A stretch of DNA of 46,306 bases, from the NCBI GenBank assembly GCA_030683995.1, contig JAUXPH010000038.1:1-46306 (forward strand), written 5' to 3'. Under the pieces are notes generated by a model that saw nothing but the letters and a program-made list of their open reading frames with translations, was not told the origin of the DNA and searched no databases. Shown piece after piece: positions 33,565 to 41,938 of this stretch (position 1 is its first letter; each line of letters begins with the position of its first letter). The DNA comes from Lutibacter sp. (GTDB lineage: Bacteria; Bacteroidota; Bacteroidia; Flavobacteriales; Flavobacteriaceae). Position numbers and translations under genes: made by a program.

Positions 33565-34959
33565 TTAACCAATAATCATTCCCGCAATGGTTGCTGATAA
33601 CAATGAGGCAATTGAACCACCTATTACTGCTTTTAAACCAAATTCCGACAATGTTTTTCTTTGTCCCGGCGCCAAGGAACCAATGCCGCCAATTTGAATG
33701 CCGATAGAGGCGAAGTTGGCAAAACCGCACAACATATAAGTGGCCATAATAACCGATTTGCTGTAAGTAAGATGGGTGATGTTGGCCATATTTTTTAACT
33801 CAGCCAATTGAATATATCCCACAAACTCACTTGCGGCTAATTTTACGCCCAATAATTGTCCCATCAGCATCATATCTTCTCTGGCTACACCAATCAACCA
33901 CATTAAAGGGGCAAAAATAGTTCCTAAAATTGATTCCAAAGAAAATTGTTGGTAGGGCGTATAGGCAACAACCCAGTCGTTTAAATAAGTCACAGATCCA
34001 ACCCAGCCCAAAATACCGTTGATCATCGCGATTAAAGCCACAAAAACCAACAACATCGCAGCAACATTTGCGGCTAATTTTAAGCCTTCGGTAGTACCGT
34101 TGGCGATGGTATCTAAAATATTTGAGCCTATTTTTTCTTGGGATACATTTACGTCGGTATTAATTTCCTCGGTTTGCGGATACAACATTTTTGAGATTAC
34201 AATAGCTCCAGGCGCGGCCATTACTGAGGCTGCCAATAAATGTTTGGCAAACTGGAGTCTCAATACGGGATCGTTTCCGCCTAAAAATCCTATGTATGCG
34301 GCCAAAACACCTCCGGCAACAGTGGCCATGCCGCCTATCATCACCAACAATATTTCTGAACGGTTCATCCGTTCCAAATAGGCTTTTATCATTAAAGGCG
34401 CTTCTGTTTGGCCCAAAAATATATTTCCGGCAACCGATAAACTTTCGGCACCTGAAATTTTCAATAATTTGGTCAATGCCAATGCCATTCCTTTCACAAT
34501 AATTTGAATAACACCCAAATAAAACAAAAGTGAAGTTAATGCCGAAAAGAAAATGATGGTAGGCAAAATTTGAAAAACAAATATAAATCCGTAGGAGTCA
34601 ATATTCATTAGGCCTCCAAATAAAAACTGACTTCCGGCAGCGGTAAAATCCAAAATACTGGTGAAAATTCCACCAACAAATTCGAAGATGCGCTGAACAA
34701 AAGGAACTTTTAAAACGCCAACACCAATAAGCAATTGGGCGGTTAAACCTGCGCCAACCGTTTTCCAATTAATGGCTTTGCGGTTATTGCTGAACAAATA
34801 GGCGATTAACAGCAATGACACCATTCCCAAAACCCCGCGCCACAAGGATGTTGTTGTGAATCCTTGGTTGTCTATAAGTGTATTTTGAATGGTTTCTTGT
34901 GCGTTTGCTGAAAATATACTGAAGAAGATTAGGGTAGCTAAGCTTATTTTTTTTACCAT
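33565..34959 (-). CDS. Concentrative nucleoside transporter, NupC/CNT family
   Basis: 464 residues. After a predicted signal-like N terminus (MVKKISLATLIFFSIFSANAQ) and an extra membrane helix, the CNT core has the conserved GQTEAPLMIKAYL, GGMATVAGGVLAAYIGFLGG and C-terminal CGFANFASIGIQIGGIGSLAPGQRKTL motifs. The family imports nucleosides with a proton or sodium ion. The extra N-terminal segment relative to E. coli NupC (400 residues) recurs in Bacteroidota members. It starts 11 bases after the DUF151 gene and probably shares its transcript. Confidence 0.94.
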   Translation of the reverse strand: MVKKISLATLIFFSIFSANAQETIQNTLIDNQGFTTTSLWRGVLGMVSLLLIAYLFSNNRKAINWKTVGAGLTAQLLIGVGVLKVPFVQRIFEFVGGIFTSILDFTAAGSQFLFGGLMNIDSYGFIFVFQILPTIIFFSALTSLLFYLGVIQIIVKGMALALTKLLKISGAESLSVAGNIFLGQTEAPLMIKAYLERMNRSEILLVMIGGMATVAGGVLAAYIGFLGGNDPVLRLQFAKHLLAASVMAAPGAIVISKMLYPQTEEINTDVNVSQEKIGSNILDTIANGTTEGLKLAANVAAMLLVFVALIAMINGILGWVGSVTYLNDWVVAYTPYQQFSLESILGTIFAPLMWLIGVAREDMMLMGQLLGVKLAASEFVGYIQLAELKNMANITHLTYSKSVIMATYMLCGFANFASIGIQIGGIGSLAPGQRKTLSEFGLKAVIGGSIASLLSATIAGMIIG

Positions 34960-34970
34960 AAAGTGGATTG

Positions 34971-35573
34971 TTATGCGGTGCGTTTGGTTATTTCATCACG
35001 AATTTTTGCAGCCAATTCATAATCTTCATTTAGAACTGCTTTGCCTAATTTTTCATTTAATTCTTCAAGCGTATCTTTTGAAAACGAGCTTGCTTTTTCA
35101 GGCTCCTCAATTAATTTTTCAATGCTTAAGGTCCCTTTTTCGTCCGATAATTCGTCTTTGGCTTTTAAATAAATCCCGGCCTTGTCCAAAATATTTTCAT
35201 AGGTGTAAATTGGTGCATTAAAACGTGTTGCCAAAGCAATGGCGTCTGAAGTTCGGGTATCAATAATTTCCTCAATTTTATCACGCTCACAAATTAAGCT
35301 TGAATAAAACACGCCATCAACCAATTTATGAATGATTACCTGTTTAATTGCAATGTGAAATCTGTCGGCAAAACTTTTAAATAAGTCGTGTGTAAGCGGG
35401 CGAGGAGGTTTAATTTCTTTTTCCAAAGCAATGGCAATGGACTGTGCTTCAAAAGCTCCAATTACAATTGGTAAGGTTCTGGATCCGTCCACTTCACTCA
35501 AAACCAATGCGTAAGCGCCGCTTTGCGTTTGGCTGTAAGAGATCCCTTTAATATTTAGTCGAACTAAACTCAT
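34971..35573 (-). CDS. Bifunctional nuclease (DUF151/BFN) protein with UVR-like tail
   Basis: 200 residues. The N-terminal DUF151 domain (ALVLSEVDGSRTLPIVIGAFEAQSIAIALE, PRPLTHDLFKSF, RTSDAIALATRFNAPIYT) resembles plant BFN nucleases. The C terminus (about 160-200) has a UvrB/UvrC-type motif, LGKAVLNEDYELAAKIRDEI. The combination is common in Bacteroidota and other bacteria; nuclease activity in bacteria is little tested. It is followed 11 bases later by the nucleoside transporter. Confidence 0.9.
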   Translation of the reverse strand: MSLVRLNIKGISYSQTQSGAYALVLSEVDGSRTLPIVIGAFEAQSIAIALEKEIKPPRPLTHDLFKSFADRFHIAIKQVIIHKLVDGVFYSSLICERDKIEEIIDTRTSDAIALATRFNAPIYTYENILDKAGIYLKAKDELSDEKGTLSIEKLIEEPEKASSFSKDTLEELNEKLGKAVLNEDYELAAKIRDEITKRTA

Positions 35574-35585
35574 AAGTTAAAATTA

Positions 35586-35637
35586 ACAAAAAAGACTGTC
35601 TAATCAAAGGAATTTATCCCAATAATTAGGCAGCCTT
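35586..35637 (-). terminator. Terminator after etfA
   Basis: On the minus strand, AAGGCTGCCTAAT (35625-35637) pairs with ATTAGACAGTCTT (35592-35604) with one mismatch and one wobble, followed by a U run (35588-35593). It separates etfA from the DUF151-transporter pair. Confidence 0.7.
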
Positions 35638-35661
35638 ATTTAGAGGCACAATTTAATAAAA

Positions 35662-36624
35662 TTATGCGTTATTTGCTTTAAATTCTTTTAACTTTTCAAT
35701 TAATTTTGGAACCACTTCAAAAGCGTCACCAACAATGCCATAATCTGCCGCTTTAAAGAAAGGTGCTTCGGGATCTGAATTGATGACTACTTTAACTTTT
35801 GAGGAGTTTACGCCGGCCAAATGTTGGATGGCGCCTGAAATTCCAATAGCAATGTAAAGGTTTGAAGAAACCGGCTTTCCAGTTTGTCCAACATGTTCAC
35901 CGTGGGGTCTCCAGCCCAAATCGGAAACTGGTTTTGAACATGCGGTCGCTGCGCCCAAAACGCTGGCCAATTCTTCTATCATTCCCCAATTTTCAGGACC
36001 TTTCAATCCTCTTCCTCCGGAAACTACGATATCCGCATCTGCAATTGTCACTTTTCCTGAAGTTTGCTCAATGGAAGTTGAAACCAAATTGCTTTCAACC
36101 AAAACAGGCGAAAATTCTTCTGTTGTTCCTGAAACTTTGTTTTCAACCAAACCATAAGCGTTTTTAGCGAGTGCAATCACTTTAACATCAGTTAAAATTT
36201 GTGTGTTGTTAAATGCTTTGTTGGAAAATGTTTTTCTTTTCACTGTAAAAGGCGCAGTGGAACTTGGCAACGCAATCACATTGCTTGCAAAACCCGCATT
36301 TAAATTGGCGGAAACCATAGGTGCAAAGTACAATCCGTTCGCATTTGAATCGATGATCACAACTTGTGCACTTTCTTTTTCTGCCGCTTGTTTTACAATA
36401 TTTGCAACTATTTTAGCATTAAAAGGATTCAATGCTTTATTTGCAATTGTTAATACTTTTTCGGCTCCATAATTATATAATATTGACGCGTCACTTGAAT
36501 TTATGGTCAATACCACTAAATTGGTTCCCATTTGCTCAGCAACTTTTTTTCCGTAGGAAGTTACTTCTAACGCAGTTTTTTTAAATTTTCCTTCCGATGA
36601 TTCGGCAAAAACCAATACTGACAT
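35662..36624 (-). CDS. etfA: Electron transfer flavoprotein subunit alpha
   Basis: 320 residues. The C-terminal FAD domain carries the family signature: [49 protein letters not shown] and [35 protein letters not shown]. With EtfB it shuttles electrons from acyl-CoA and other dehydrogenases to the quinone pool. It follows etfB on the same strand after 123 bases. Confidence 0.96.
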   Translation of the reverse strand: MSVLVFAESSEGKFKKTALEVTSYGKKVAEQMGTNLVVLTINSSDASILYNYGAEKVLTIANKALNPFNAKIVANIVKQAAEKESAQVVIIDSNANGLYFAPMVSANLNAGFASNVIALPSSTAPFTVKRKTFSNKAFNNTQILTDVKVIALAKNAYGLVENKVSGTTEEFSPVLVESNLVSTSIEQTSGKVTIADADIVVSGGRGLKGPENWGMIEELASVLGAATACSKPVSDLGWRPHGEHVGQTGKPVSSNLYIAIGISGAIQHLAGVNSSKVKVVINSDPEAPFFKAADYGIVGDAFEVVPKLIEKLKEFKANNA

Positions 36625-36710
36625 ATTATTTGTGGATTTTTAGATTTTAGATTTTAGATTTGTTTTTCTATCACTAAAATGAATTTATATTTTTAATTCT
36701 TCTTGTACAG

Positions 36711-36744
36711 TTAAACGATTAAACAATTAAACGTTTAAACGATT
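36711..36744. repeat. Short TTAAAC-rich tandem array
   Basis: TTAAAC or TTTAAAC recurs four times with a 7-9 base period in the etfB-etfA gap. The units resemble the heptamers inside aroA at 15541-15575. Confidence 0.45.
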
Positions 36745-36747
36745 TTA

Positions 36748-37494
36748 TTAAATAACCTTTGCTTCGTTGTGCAATAAATTAATGAGTTCACCCACATTGT
36801 CGGCATCCACTAATTTACAAGCCGATTTTGCTGCCTGTTTTTCAAAAGAAACGATTGCTGTAGTTGCAGCTCCATTGGAAGATTCAACAATGGTCAACGG
36901 TTTTTGGCGCGCCATCATAATGCCGCGCATATTTGGAATTCGCAAATCTTTTTCTTCAACCAAGCCTTTTTGTCCGGCAATAATTAAAGGAAGATTTGAC
37001 GAAAGTTGCTCTTTACCGCCATCAATTTCACGTGAAATAGTGGCTTTATCGCCTTCAATTTCTAGTCCGATACAGGCATTTACAAAATTGAAATCTAACA
37101 ATGAGGCAAGCATTGCAGGCACCATGCCGCCGTTATAATCGATGGATTCTTTTCCGGCAAGCACCAAATTGTACCCGCCATTTTTTACCACTTCGGCCAA
37201 TTCTTTTGCAACGGTGAAACCATCTAAAGCTTCTGTATTTACCCTTATGGCATCGTCGGCGCCAATGGCCAAAGCTTTGCGTAAAGTTGGTTCTGTTGTA
37301 GCGTTTCCAACTGTGGCAACGGTTACCGTGGCTCCTTGTTTTTCTTTAAACCACATAGCCCTTGTCAATGCAAATTCATCATAGGGATTTATTACAAATT
37401 GCACTCCGTTACTGTCAAATTTTGAATCATTATCAGTAAAATTGATTTTTGAGGTCGTGTCCGGAACGTGACTGATACAAACTAATATTTTCAT
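36748..37494 (-). CDS. etfB: Electron transfer flavoprotein subunit beta
   Basis: 248 residues. Motifs are MKILVCISHVPDTTSKINF, FVINPYDEFALTRAMWFKEK, DAIRVNTEALDGFTVAKELAEVV and the signature region DFNFVNACIGLEIEGDKATISREIDGGKE. It forms the AMP-binding partner of EtfA. It is the first gene of the etfB-etfA unit and is divergent from the pyruvate dehydrogenase gene. Confidence 0.96.
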   Translation of the reverse strand: MKILVCISHVPDTTSKINFTDNDSKFDSNGVQFVINPYDEFALTRAMWFKEKQGATVTVATVGNATTEPTLRKALAIGADDAIRVNTEALDGFTVAKELAEVVKNGGYNLVLAGKESIDYNGGMVPAMLASLLDFNFVNACIGLEIEGDKATISREIDGGKEQLSSNLPLIIAGQKGLVEEKDLRIPNMRGIMMARQKPLTIVESSNGAATTAIVSFEKQAAKSACKLVDADNVGELINLLHNEAKVI

Positions 37495-37620
37495 GAAATC
37501 TAAGTTTTTTGGATATTTGGTATAAAATTACACGTCTTTTTAATTATTATGCTACGAATATAATATTTTTTTTAAATATATTATGCACGCATAGCAATTT
37601 TTTTATTAAAACATTATTTT

Positions 37621-37652
37621 TTTGATAGAACTGTTATAATTGTTTATTTTTG
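37621..37652 (+). promoter_or_regulatory. Promoter of pdhB
   Basis: TTTG at 37621-37624, a 20-base spacer and TATTTTTG at 37645-37652 match the Bacteroidota consensus. It predicts a short leader of about 20 bases. Confidence 0.65.
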
Positions 37653-37675
37653 CAAATCCTTAAAAACAGATTAAG

Positions 37676-38656
37676 ATGAAGACTATACAATTTAGAGAAG
37701 CCATTTGTGAGGCAATGAGCGAAGAAATGCGAAGGGATGAAACTATTTACTTAATAGGAGAAGAAGTTGCTGAATATAATGGAGCCTATAAAGCTTCAAA
37801 AGGAATGTTGGATGAGTTTGGCGCAAAACGCGTAATAGACACTCCCATTGCAGAATTGGGTTTTACCGGAATTGCCATTGGATCTGCCATGAACGGAAAC
37901 CGGCCAATTGTGGAATATATGACTTTCAACTTTGCTTTGGTAGGCATTGACCAAATTATAAACAACGCCGCAAAAATCAGACAAATGTCGGGCGGACAAA
38001 TAAATTGCCCTATTGTGTTTCGTGGTCCAACAGGATCAGCCGGCCAATTGGGAGCCACGCATTCACAAGCATTTGAAAACTGGTTTGCAAACACGCCAGG
38101 ATTAAAAGTGGTGGTACCATCAAATCCTTACGATGCAAAAGGATTGTTAAAAGCCGCAATCAGAGATGATGATCCGGTTATTTTTATGGAATCGGAACAA
38201 ATGTATGGCGATAAAGGTGAAGTGCCAGATGGTGAATATATTGTGCCAATTGGCGTTGCTGCCATTAAAAGAGAAGGAACGGATGTTACAATTGTGTCTT
38301 TCGGAAAAATAATTAAAGAGGCATATATTGCTGCCGATATTCTGGAAAAAGAAGGAATCTCGGTTGAAATTATTGATTTGAGAACCATCAGACCTATGGA
38401 CAGCGAAGCCATTTTTAAATCGGTTAGAAAAACAAATCGCTTGGTTATATTGGAAGAAGCCTGGCCTTTTGGAAGTGTTTCATCTGAAATTACGTTCCAA
38501 GTTCAGGAAAATTTATTCGATTATTTAGACGCTCCCATAAAAAGAATCACCACTGCAGATACCCCTGCTCCATATTCACCGGTTTTATTGGAAGAATGGT
38601 TGCCAAATGCAAATGATGTGGTAAAGGCTGTAAAAGAAGTATTGTATAAAAAATAA
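37676..38656 (+). CDS. pdhB: Pyruvate dehydrogenase complex E1 component, beta subunit
   Basis: 326 residues of a transketolase-like E1 beta subunit. Motifs include REAICEAMSEEMRRDETIYLIGEEVAEYNGAYK, PIAELGFTGIAIGSAMNGNRPIVEYMTF, GPTGSAGQLGATHSQAFENWFANTPGLKVV and the C-terminal WPFGSVSSEI. With E1 alpha it decarboxylates pyruvate. The alpha subunit and E2 are not in this window, an arrangement common in flavobacteria where pdhA-E2 lie elsewhere. A branched-chain oxoacid E1 beta is the alternative, but the overall match is to PDH. Confidence 0.93.
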   Translation: MKTIQFREAICEAMSEEMRRDETIYLIGEEVAEYNGAYKASKGMLDEFGAKRVIDTPIAELGFTGIAIGSAMNGNRPIVEYMTFNFALVGIDQIINNAAKIRQMSGGQINCPIVFRGPTGSAGQLGATHSQAFENWFANTPGLKVVVPSNPYDAKGLLKAAIRDDDPVIFMESEQMYGDKGEVPDGEYIVPIGVAAIKREGTDVTIVSFGKIIKEAYIAADILEKEGISVEIIDLRTIRPMDSEAIFKSVRKTNRLVILEEAWPFGSVSSEITFQVQENLFDYLDAPIKRITTADTPAPYSPVLLEEWLPNANDVVKAVKEVLYKK

Positions 38657-38681
38657 GGGCATAATATTTGCGCTGCAACTA

Positions 38682-38711
38682 CCTTTCAAAATTATCTTGA
38701 AAGGTTTTTTT
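38682..38711 (+). terminator. Terminator of pdhB abutting the next start codon
   Basis: CCTTTCAA (38682-38689) pairs with TTGAAAGG (38697-38704), followed by seven T (38705-38711). The next base begins the ATG of the DUF5686 gene. Confidence 0.75.
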
Positions 38712-41210
38712 ATGATGACTAAAAAATATATTTTCTTAAGTTTTATGTTTACGCTCGTTTTTTTCTCAGGGTTTTCCCAAGTGAAAATAAGCGGCGTTGT
38801 GAAGGACGAAAATAAACAATCGATTCCTTTTGCCAATATTGTTTTTGTGGGTTCTTCTACAGGAACAGTTTCTGATGAAAACGGAAAATTTTATCTGGAA
38901 TCCAATAAAACCTATACCCAAATTGAAGTTTCTTTTTTGGGCTACGAAAACAAAACAATTCCCGTAAAAAGCAGGGATTATAATTTAACCATTGTGCTAA
39001 AAGAAGCCGCCGCACATTTGGATCAGGTTTTTATCTACAGCGGAAAAGTTAAGAAAAAAGGGAATCCGGCCATCGCCATATTGGAAAAAATTTGGGCTAA
39101 AAAGCGTGAAAACGGCATCTATTTATTTGATCAATACCAATACACCAAGTACGAAAAATTGGAATTTGATATGAATAATATTGACAGTGCGATGATTAAA
39201 AGCAAACTTTTTAAAGGAATGGAGTTTGTTTTTGACGGAATTGACACCTCAAATGTAACAGGAAAAGCGTTCTTGCCCATTTTTATCAATGAATCAGTTT
39301 ACAAATCTTTTGGAAAAAACAAGGGCGGAAAAAAACTTCGGGATGATTTGGTGGCCAATAAAAATTCGGGATTTGAAAACAACCAAAATGTTATTGCTTT
39401 CATTAAAGATTTATATGTAGATTATAACGTTTACGATAGCTACATTAAAATTTTCGACAAAAGTTTTGTGAGTCCAATTTCAAAAGCCGCTGGCGTTTCA
39501 ACCTATAATTATATTTTGGCCGACAGTGCTTTTATCGACAATAAATGGTGTTTTAATATTTTATACTATCCGCGAAGAAAAGGAGAACTCACTTTTAAAG
39601 GCAATTTTTGGGTGAATGACAGCACTTTTGCCATCAAAAAAATTAATATGCAGGCCAATAAAAGCGCCAATATTAACTGGGTAAAAGATATTTATATTGA
39701 GCAGGAATTTGATGTGTTGAATGATTCGGTTTTTTTGCTGAAACGCGATTATATGATGTCCGATTTCAGTTTGAACAAAAAAGATAAATCAAAAGGCTTG
39801 TACGGAAAAAGAACCACGATGTTTAAGGATTATGTATTCAACGAAAAAAAATCGGATGCCTTTTATAATGAAAAAACAAACGTTTACGATAAAAACATTT
39901 ACGCAAAAACCGATGATTATTGGAGTGAGAACCGACAAGAAAAATTAAATGAGAATGAACAGGGAATCTATAAATTGTTGGACACATTAGCAACCGTTCC
40001 CAAATTTAAACGCATTTATAATTTGGTTTCCATTTTGGGATCGGGTTATATAGAGATGAATAAATTTGATTTTGGCGATGTTTTTTCAACTTTCGGAAAA
40101 AATGATGTGGAAGGCTGGCGATTGCGCGCCGGAGGAAGAACATTTTTGGGCGGAAATGAGCCTTGGCGCGTTCAGGGATATACCGCTTACGGATTTAAAG
40201 ACGATAAATTCAAGTATGGATTTTCGGGAAAATGGATGTTAAACCCAAAAAGCAGATTCACTGTAGGATTGGGAAACAGGCGTGATGTGGAACAAATTGG
40301 CGTAAGCTTAACCACCACAAATGATGTGATGGGCAGAAGTTTTGCTTCATCTTCGTTGTTTTCATCGGGCGATAACAGCAAACTGACTTCCATCAATTTA
40401 TCAAATTTCTTTATGTCCATTGAGCCCCGACAGAATTTAAATTTCAAAATTGGCGCATCATACAGAACCTTGGAATCTGCTTCGCCCCAAACTTTTAATC
40501 TGGATTATTGGGTTGATAAAGAAAACAATATCAAAAAATCGGAATTGGCACAATCTGAAGTCGATTTTACAGTGACTTATACACCAAACAGAAAAACAAT
40601 TGGTTTCGGCGTTGAACGCAATGAAGTAACCGACACCTATTCTACTTTGTTTTTGAATTATTCGAAAGGAATTAAAGGGTTGTTTAACAGCGATTTCGAC
40701 TATCAAAAAGTTCAGTTTTATTACCGTCAGCCTATATTAATAGGAGGTTTAGGACGAATGTTCACCACTTTTGAAGTTGGAAAAACATTTGGTGAAGTGC
40801 CGCTTGGTTTGTTAAATGTTGTTCCGGGAAACCAATCTTATTTTACCATTGAAAACACTTATTCACTGTTGGATTATTACGAATTTGTGACCGATACGTA
40901 TGCATCTCTTCATGTAGAACACAATTTTAGCGGAAAATTCTTTTCAAGAGTTCCATTACTCAGAAAATTCAATTTGCGTGAAATTGTTGGCGCAAAAGCC
41001 GTTTGGGGTGAAATTTCGGACAAAAATATCGCACTGAGCGCTTCAAATATTAATTATGTGGCACCATCAAAAGTGTATTATGAATACAGCGTTGGCGTTG
41101 GCAATATATTTAAGGTTTTTAGAATTGATTTTAGCTGGAGAGGAAACTATAGAGATGTTCCAAACGCCAATAATTTTGCCATAAAAGGCGCCTTCGGATT
41201 TCATTTCTAA
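38712..41210 (+). CDS. DUF5686 / carboxypeptidase-like regulatory domain outer-membrane protein
   Basis: 832 residues from ATG 38712; the open frame begins at TTG 38697, which lies in the terminator stem. The signal peptide ends near GFSQ, then comes a carboxypeptidase-regulatory domain (VKISGVVKDENKQSIPFANIVFVGSSTGTVSDENGKF, about 22-105), as in TonB-dependent receptors. A long middle region and a C-terminal beta-barrel rich in aromatic strands follow (YKVQFYYRQPILIGGLG, ending GAFGFHF). There is no TonB plug, so it is not a classical receptor. DUF5686 proteins are widespread in Bacteroidota with no settled function. The terminator directly before the start makes its expression signals unusual. 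Confidence 0.88.
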   Translation: MMTKKYIFLSFMFTLVFFSGFSQVKISGVVKDENKQSIPFANIVFVGSSTGTVSDENGKFYLESNKTYTQIEVSFLGYENKTIPVKSRDYNLTIVLKEAAAHLDQVFIYSGKVKKKGNPAIAILEKIWAKKRENGIYLFDQYQYTKYEKLEFDMNNIDSAMIKSKLFKGMEFVFDGIDTSNVTGKAFLPIFINESVYKSFGKNKGGKKLRDDLVANKNSGFENNQNVIAFIKDLYVDYNVYDSYIKIFDKSFVSPISKAAGVSTYNYILADSAFIDNKWCFNILYYPRRKGELTFKGNFWVNDSTFAIKKINMQANKSANINWVKDIYIEQEFDVLNDSVFLLKRDYMMSDFSLNKKDKSKGLYGKRTTMFKDYVFNEKKSDAFYNEKTNVYDKNIYAKTDDYWSENRQEKLNENEQGIYKLLDTLATVPKFKRIYNLVSILGSGYIEMNKFDFGDVFSTFGKNDVEGWRLRAGGRTFLGGNEPWRVQGYTAYGFKDDKFKYGFSGKWMLNPKSRFTVGLGNRRDVEQIGVSLTTTNDVMGRSFASSSLFSSGDNSKLTSINLSNFFMSIEPRQNLNFKIGASYRTLESASPQTFNLDYWVDKENNIKKSELAQSEVDFTVTYTPNRKTIGFGVERNEVTDTYSTLFLNYSKGIKGLFNSDFDYQKVQFYYRQPILIGGLGRMFTTFEVGKTFGEVPLGLLNVVPGNQSYFTIENTYSLLDYYEFVTDTYASLHVEHNFSGKFFSRVPLLRKFNLREIVGAKAVWGEISDKNIALSASNINYVAPSKVYYEYSVGVGNIFKVFRIDFSWRGNYRDVPNANNFAIKGAFGFHF

Positions 41211-41230
41211 AATTTACCGCAAATAGGCGT

Positions 41231-41258
41231 TTGTTGGAATATGATTTTTGTATTTTTG
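41231..41258 (+). promoter_or_regulatory. Promoter of ppa
   Basis: TTG at 41231-41233, a 17-base spacer and TATTTTTG at 41251-41258 match the Bacteroidota promoter pattern; the leader would be about 25 bases. Confidence 0.65.
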
Positions 41259-41288
41259 AAAAAAATTTAACTATTTAACTAATAGAAA

Positions 41289-41816
41289 ATGAGCAATAAA
41301 ACTGAGAAAACATTCGACGTATTAATTGAAATACCTAAAGGAAGCAGAAACAAATATGAATATGATTTTGTGTTGCATAAAATTAGATTCGACAGAATGT
41401 TATTTTCTTCTATGATGTATCCGGGAGATTACGGATTTATTCCTGAAACATTGGCCTTGGACAAAGATCCGCTGGATGTTTTGGTATTGGGCGGCGAACC
41501 AACATTCCCAATGTGCGTGATGGAAGTTAAACCCATTGGTGTTTTTCATATGACCGATGAAAAAGGACCGGATGAAAAAATTATCTGTGTGCCAATTTCA
41601 GATCCAATCTGGAATGCGTTAAATGATATTTCAGATATGAATCCACACCAAGTAAAAGAAATTGAACACTTCTTTCAAGTATACAAAGATTTGGAAAAAA
41701 AGAAAGTTGATGTTGGCGGTTGGGGAGATGTTAAAGAGGCTTATGAGATTGTTGCCAAATGTGTAGAGCGTTACAATTTGAGCGAACATAAGAAAAAAAG
41801 GACGTTTACCATTTAA
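41289..41816 (+). CDS. ppa: Inorganic pyrophosphatase, family I
   Basis: 175 residues. Family I motifs are VLIEIPKGSRNKYEYD, MMYPGDYGFIPETLALDKDPLDVLVLG (metal-binding aspartates) and DEKIICVPISDP. It hydrolyses cytosolic PPi to phosphate, pulling biosynthetic reactions forward. The next gene encodes the membrane-bound pyrophosphatase, so this locus holds both the soluble and ion-pumping enzymes. Confidence 0.97.
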   Translation: MSNKTEKTFDVLIEIPKGSRNKYEYDFVLHKIRFDRMLFSSMMYPGDYGFIPETLALDKDPLDVLVLGGEPTFPMCVMEVKPIGVFHMTDEKGPDEKIICVPISDPIWNALNDISDMNPHQVKEIEHFFQVYKDLEKKKVDVGGWGDVKEAYEIVAKCVERYNLSEHKKKRTFTI

Positions 41817-41841
41817 TTGATAAAATAAAGACATAAAAACC

Positions 41842-41875
41842 AAACCATCTTTAAAAATTAGAGATGGTTTTTTTT
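41842..41875 (+). terminator. Intrinsic terminator after ppa
   Basis: AAACCATCT (41842-41850) pairs with AGATGGTTT (41862-41870), continuing as a T run to 41875. It separates ppa from hppA. Confidence 0.85.
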
Positions 41876-41892
41876 ATCTGTCTAAATTTACT

Positions 41893-41900
41893 TATTTTTG
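41893..41900 (+). promoter_or_regulatory. Possible -7 element for hppA
   Basis: TATTTTTG matches TAnnTTTG, just after the ppa terminator and about 39 bases before the hppA start. No good -33 element was seen. Confidence 0.45.
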
Positions 41901-41938
41901 CCTCCACAAAAAAATAACTAATAACAAACATTTAAATA

